DNA of 9,363 nt from Chloroflexota bacterium (GTDB lineage: Bacteria > Chloroflexota > Limnocylindria > Limnocylindrales > CSP1-4), in the NCBI GenBank assembly GCA_013695255.1, contig JACDAV010000260.1, forward strand, positions 1 to 9,363, in the 5' to 3' direction. The notes beneath the pieces were generated by a model, which had not been told where the DNA came from, made no database searches, and was given only the letters and a program-made list of their open reading frames with translations. This document shows, piece after piece, positions 6,520-9,363 of this stretch. How positions within the stretch are numbered: the first letter of the stretch is position 1; the number at the start of each line of letters is the position of its first letter. The position numbers and the translations under genes are program-made.

Positions 6520-6534
6520 TCAATGCTCGTTGAT
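6519..6534. promoter_or_regulatory. Candidate ArsR-family operator (ATCAA-N6-TTGAT)
   Basis: Perfect 5-base inverted half-sites are separated by six bases, a form I associate with operators of ArsR-family repressors. The dyad touches the putative -10 box. A third half-site with the same ATCAA sequence lies at 6503-6507, over the start codons. Binding by the adjacent regulator is inferred. Confidence 0.5.
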
Positions 6535-6654
6535 GCTAGGCGGCCTGCGGCGCGGATGTCAAGCGCGTCCGAGAGAGGCTCTCCTTGCCGAGTCGGCCTC
6601 ACGGGTGCGCCCAGGGCGCCCAGCCGGCCGCCGAGCGACCCATGCCGGCGCGCG

Positions 6655-6671
6655 TGACCACCAGGTGGGCA
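6655..6671. promoter_or_regulatory. 17-base dyad, copy 1 (operator-like)
   Basis: The sequence TGACCACCAGGTGGGCA is a near-perfect inverted repeat: the arms TGACCACC and GGTGGGCA differ at one of eight pairs around a central A. A second copy at 6813-6829 matches at 14 of 17 bases. Repetition of an odd-length dyad in one intergenic region suggests a binding site for a dimeric regulator, which is not identified. Confidence 0.45.
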
Positions 6672-6812
6672 TTTCCGGGGTGTCGCGAGCCACAAGGACG
6701 AGTGGGAAGGGTTAGCGCTCACGGAGGTGCAGCAGGTTCGTGCTCGGGCCGACGCTGGAGCCCCCGTCGTGGCCCGGAGTGGGAGCCGTTGACGGCGCCG
6801 AAGCGACCCAGA

Positions 6813-6829
6813 TGACCACCGGGTGATCA
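6813..6829. promoter_or_regulatory. 17-base dyad, copy 2 (operator-like)
   Basis: The sequence TGACCACCGGGTGATCA has arms that pair at seven of eight positions around a central G. It shares 14 of 17 bases with the copy at 6655-6671. It lies about 95 bases upstream of the MFS start, suited to activation or to looping with copy 1. Confidence 0.45.
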
Positions 6830-6912
6830 CGGCAGCGTGGTACGAAACCGTCCGGCTGCGTCCGGGCGCCCCCGGGCACCGCCCGCGCCCCGGCGATGCG
6901 CAGCCTGCCCGC

Positions 6913-6918
6913 TACACT
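6913..6918 (+). promoter_or_regulatory. TANNNT -10 box for leaderless MFS transcript
   Basis: TACACT ends 6 bases before the GTG at 6925. A TANNNT -10 box at this distance places the transcription start on the start codon itself, as in leaderless genes of high-GC bacteria. No TTGACA-like -35 box and no Shine-Dalgarno sequence are present. The box supports GTG 6925 over the longer frame beginning at 6823. Confidence 0.55.
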
Positions 6919-6924
6919 CCGCCC

Positions 6925-8577
6925 GTGAGCCGCGGTTCGTCGCTCGTCCTGCTCGCGGTCTTCGGCGCCGGCGTCTTCCTCGCCGGGCTGGAGCTGATGA
7001 TCACGGCCGTGGCGCTGCCGGCGATCGTCACCGATCTGGCCGACTGGACCCAGCTCCGCAAGGCCTCCTGGGTGGTCCAGGCCTACCTGCTCGTCTACGT
7101 CGTGACGATGCCGCTCGCCGGCCGCCTGTCCGACCTGTGGGGTGCCCGCCGGCTGCTGCTCGCGGCCCTGGTCGTCTTCATCCTGGGATCAGCCCTGTGC
7201 GGCGCGGCCCGGGACCTCGACCAGCTCATCGCCGCCCGCCTCGTCCAGGCGCTCGGCGGCGGCGCCCTCGTGCCGGTGGCGACCGCCGCGGCCTCGCACC
7301 TCTACGAGGGACACGCGCGGCCGCGCGCACTGGGCGTGGTCGGAGCCCTGACCTTCCTCGGGATGGCCGCCGGCCCGTTCCTCGGCGCGGCGATCCTCGA
7401 CACGGTCTACGTCGATGCCGCGCTGGCCCGGGCTGGCCTCGGCGGCGGCCCACTCCTCGACCTGTTCGCTCCATCGTGGCGCTGGGTGTTCTACGTCAAC
7501 GTGCCGATCGGCATCGTCGCCCTCGTGCTCGGCTGGGCGGCCTCGTCCGGCTGGGACACGCCCAGGCGGCGGGGCCGCGTCGACGCCCTGGGCGGGACGG
7601 TGTTCACGATCGCGCTGGCGAGCGCCCTCGTCGGCGTCACGCTGGTCGGCATCGCGGACGGCGGTGGCCTCGGGATCCCGCCCGAGGCGCTCGTCGGGGG
7701 CCTCCTCGCGCTGGCCGTAGCCGCGACGTTCGTGACGATCGCCCTCGGTCTGCGGTCGGACGATCCGTACCTAGACCCGCGGCTCTTCCGGAGCGGGGTG
7801 TTCAGCTCGGCCGTGCTGGTCTCGCTCCTGACCGGCTATGCCTTCGCGACCGCGATCATCGGCGGCGCCGTGTTCGTCGACCGGGTGCTGTACGGCGGGC
7901 CGGACCTCCAGCGCCTCGCGCTCGGGTCGCTGGCTGCCGCGACGGCCCTCGGCGCCCTGCTCTCCGGGTTCGCCGTGCGGGTCCTGTCACTCCGGCTGGT
8001 CACGCTTGTGGGGCTCGCGGCCAGCGGGCTGAGCCTCGTCGCCATGTCGCGCTGGGCCGCCGCCACCTCGATCGAGGAGGTGGCGGTGACGCTCGCAATC
8101 TTCGGTCTCGGGTTCGGGTTGACCGTCACCCCGCGGTCGACGGCGGCCGTCGAGGCGGTCGGCAGGCGCGCGTTCGGCGTCGCGTCGGCGACCGTCACCG
8201 TGGCCCGCATGATCGGCATGGCCGTGGGCCTCGCGGTCCTGACGGCCTACGGCTCCACGACCATCGAGCGGCTGTACGAGCGGGTCTACGCCACGCCGGA
8301 GGCGTACAAGCAGTTCATCCCGGTTGAGCTGCAGGACCGGCCGCTCCGGGATGGGCTCGTCGTCGAGGCGCTCGAGACCTGGGCGGCCGGCGAAGGGGCG
8401 CGGATCATGGTCGGCATCTTCCTCGTGGCCGCGGTGCTGAGCGCCGCCGCCGTGCCGCCCGCGCTGGCGATGGGCCGGCCGCGTGGTACCACCACCGAAC
8501 CGAGCGTGGAGCGGGAGCCCCGCCGACCACTGGAATCCGATGGCACGGACGACGTCGAGCCCACCCTCGCGCTCTGA
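6925..8577 (+). CDS. MFS drug:H+ antiporter-type exporter (DHA2 family, 14 TM)
   Basis: This 550-residue inner-membrane transporter belongs to the major facilitator superfamily, drug:proton antiporter 2 branch (EmrB/QacA type), which expels small hydrophobic or cationic compounds using the proton gradient. Visible marks are motif A, GRLSDLWGARR (66-76); the motif C region LGMAAGPFLGA (145-155); and WRWVFYVNVPIG (185-196), characteristic of 14-helix DHA2 proteins. Hydrophobic segments run through the whole length, with a final one at about 492-515. A hydrophilic loop at 444-490 precedes the last helix, and a charged tail follows from 517. An insert at about 159-182 lengthens the loop before the WRW motif. 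The start is GTG just after a -10 box, and the 34 upstream in-frame residues are not transporter-like. Substrate is unknown. It is divergent from the lipid operon; lipid export is possible but nothing in the sequence shows it. Confidence 0.92.
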   Translation: MSRGSSLVLLAVFGAGVFLAGLELMITAVALPAIVTDLADWTQLRKASWVVQAYLLVYVVTMPLAGRLSDLWGARRLLLAALVVFILGSALCGAARDLDQLIAARLVQALGGGALVPVATAAASHLYEGHARPRALGVVGALTFLGMAAGPFLGAAILDTVYVDAALARAGLGGGPLLDLFAPSWRWVFYVNVPIGIVALVLGWAASSGWDTPRRRGRVDALGGTVFTIALASALVGVTLVGIADGGGLGIPPEALVGGLLALAVAATFVTIALGLRSDDPYLDPRLFRSGVFSSAVLVSLLTGYAFATAIIGGAVFVDRVLYGGPDLQRLALGSLAAATALGALLSGFAVRVLSLRLVTLVGLAASGLSLVAMSRWAAATSIEEVAVTLAIFGLGFGLTVTPRSTAAVEAVGRRAFGVASATVTVARMIGMAVGLAVLTAYGSTTIERLYERVYATPEAYKQFIPVELQDRPLRDGLVVEALETWAAGEGARIMVGIFLVAAVLSAAAVPPALAMGRPRGTTTEPSVEREPRRPLESDGTDDVEPTLAL

Positions 8578-8601
8578 CCCGGCGGCCGAGCGCCAGCCGG
8601 G
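8578..8601 (+). terminator. GC-rich hairpin directly after the MFS stop
   Basis: A stem of CCCGGCGGC pairs with GCC-A-GCCGGG (nine pairs, one bulged A, loop CGAGC), beginning on the first base after the TGA. No U-tract follows, so it is not a classical intrinsic terminator; it may be a U-less terminator, a 3'-end stabiliser or an attenuator before the CorA gene. Its position argues that 8578-8635 is non-coding. Confidence 0.4.
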
Positions 8602-8635
8602 AGATGCGCCGAGGCAGCCCTCCCTGCCACGGCGA

Positions 8636-9363
8636 GTGGAGGCGGTTGCGCACCCTCACCTCGAGATCGTCGCGGTAGACCCGGCGGGCGGCGCCGTCGA
8701 GGTGGAGGGCCTCGACCAGCTCGAACGCGCGATCCGCGACCCGCGTCTCCGGCTCTGGATCGACGCTGCTGATCTGGATGCCGCCGCGCTGCAGCGGCTG
8801 TCGAGGATCCTCGGCATCCACCCGCTCGTCACCGAGGACATCCAGGAGCAGAACCAGCGGGCGAAGGCCGAACGCCTCGACGGCATGCTCCATATGGTCC
8901 TCTTCGCCCTGGTGTACGAGGGCGAGGTCGTCGAGTCCGAGGTGGACTTCGTCTTGACGGAGCGCTACCTCCTGACGGTCCATCAGGCGGACTGGGACCC
9001 CATGCGAGCGCCGCAGCTCCGTGGCGACGCGATCCCCCTCCTGGCCACCGGCCCCGACTACCTGCTGTACGCGATCGCCGACTGGCTGGTGGACGGCTAC
9101 TTCCCGGTGCTCGACCGCCTGACGGACGAGATCGACGAGCTCCAGGACGACGTGATCGAGCGCAACTCGTCGTGGAACCTCCGCCGCCTGTTCGTCCTCA
9201 AGCGGGAGCTGATCGGCATGCGCCGGGCGACCGCCCCGACGCGCGAGATCTTCAACCAGCTGACCAACCGCGAGCTGGGCCTGGTCCACCCCAACCACGT
9301 CATCTACTTCCGGGACGTGTACGACCACCTGATCCGCGTCACCGACGAGCTCGACACCTACCG
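8636..9363 (+). CDS. corA: CorA-family divalent cation transporter, 3' end outside the window (partial)
   Basis: An open frame runs off the window edge after 242 codons. It encodes the cytoplasmic N-terminal part of a CorA-type Mg2+/Co2+ channel, which assembles as a pentamer. The alpha/beta domain includes LRLWIDAADLDAAALQRLSRILGIHPL (38-64), TEDIQEQNQRAKAE (66-79), FVLTERYLLTVHQ (105-117) and then the long stalk helices DRLTDEIDELQDDV (160-173), LFVLKRELIGMRRA (185-198) and YFRDVYDHLIRVTDELDTY (224-242). These match the family by eye. The two membrane helices and GMN selectivity motif would lie downstream, so type and integrity cannot be confirmed. The GTG at 8636 is preferred since the hairpin at 8578-8601 precedes it and third-position GC drops upstream. 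An in-frame ATG at 8540, overlapping the MFS gene by 38 bases, would add a 32-residue Pro/Ser/Arg-rich tail. Neither start has a good ribosome-binding site. Confidence 0.88.
   Translation, partial: MEAVAHPHLEIVAVDPAGGAVEVEGLDQLERAIRDPRLRLWIDAADLDAAALQRLSRILGIHPLVTEDIQEQNQRAKAERLDGMLHMVLFALVYEGEVVESEVDFVLTERYLLTVHQADWDPMRAPQLRGDAIPLLATGPDYLLYAIADWLVDGYFPVLDRLTDEIDELQDDVIERNSSWNLRRLFVLKRELIGMRRATAPTREIFNQLTNRELGLVHPNHVIYFRDVYDHLIRVTDELDTY

Larger units (their letters stand above)
6505..6924. other. Divergent intergenic region with dyads, no convincing gene
   Basis: This 420-base stretch separates the divergent arsR operon and MFS gene. The arsR end holds the AT-rich promoter and dyad. Further along are a GAGAG-AGG-CTCTC stem (6571-6583), a perfect GCGCCC-A-GGGCGC dyad (6607-6619) and two 17-base dyads (6655-6671, 6813-6829). 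The MFS promoter lies at the far end. Open frames on both strands are low-complexity Arg/Gly/Pro/Ser-rich strings without recognisable domains, and I see no tRNA or riboswitch fold. A TTGACG at 6789-6794 could be a -35 box but has no good partner. Confidence 0.6.

Noticed and set aside
6115..6534. Arsenic or heavy-metal resistance locus
   Set aside because: An ArsR-family protein is present, but it lacks the metal-binding cysteines and no arsenate reductase or arsenite pump is adjacent; the MFS protein is of DHA2 type.
5381..6715. 444-codon plus-strand frame across arsR and the PIP synthase
   Set aside because: Runs antisense through two conserved genes and the intergenic region with no domain; a GC artefact.
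6711..6760. tRNA-like GGTTCG segment
   Set aside because: No acceptor stem, anticodon arm or CCA end can be folded around it.
6504..6830. Possible small protein (108 codons, minus strand) or 76-codon plus frame in the intergenic region
   Set aside because: Compositionally random Arg/Ser/Gly/Pro strings, no ribosome-binding site, no familiar motif, and they cover the dyad elements.
8405..9328. 307-codon minus-strand frame opposite the MFS end and CorA gene
   Set aside because: The plus strand gives a clear CorA-type stalk here; the minus frame is a Val/Glu/Asp-rich shadow.

Overview
The window is very GC-rich and densely coding, with mostly G or C in third codon positions. Six overlapping or nearly abutting genes occupy the minus strand (about 6504 down to 14). 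A 420-base intergenic region follows, then two plus-strand genes (6925 to the window edge). There are no rRNA or tRNA genes, insertion sequences or CRISPR arrays. The inositol-3-phosphate synthase, phosphatidylinositol-phosphate synthase and PimA-like mannosyltransferase resemble actinobacterial proteins. GTG starts and apparently leaderless promoters also fit a high-GC Gram-positive-type lineage. I cannot decide between Actinomycetota and a neighbouring phylum such as Chloroflexota; the gene order is not the mycobacterial one I know.

The minus-strand cluster reads, in order of transcription: an ArsR-type winged-helix regulator; a CDP-alcohol phosphatidyltransferase (PIP-synthase type); Ino1; two paralogous LpxL/PatA-family acyltransferases; a PHP-domain metal-dependent phosphoesterase; and a GT4 glycosyltransferase resembling PimA. 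Genes are joined by ATGA or GTGA overlaps or gaps of 2 and 19 bases, so this looks like one operon. Together they spell out a phosphatidylinositol and acylated PI-mannoside-like pathway: glucose-6-phosphate to inositol-3-phosphate (Ino1), attachment to CDP-diacylglycerol (PIP synthase), removal of the phosphate (possibly the PHP protein), glycosylation (GT4) and one or two acylations. The PHP protein as the PIP phosphatase is the most interesting hypothesis here; it is an inference from context.

The intergenic region 6505-6924 holds an ATCAA-N6-TTGAT dyad against the arsR promoter, two near-identical 17-base dyads 158 bases apart, and a TANNNT-type -10 box just before the GTG of the divergent gene.

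That plus-strand gene is a DHA2-type (14-helix) MFS exporter. A strong hairpin follows its stop codon directly, then the N-terminal soluble part of a CorA-family divalent-cation transporter, which runs off the window before its membrane segments.
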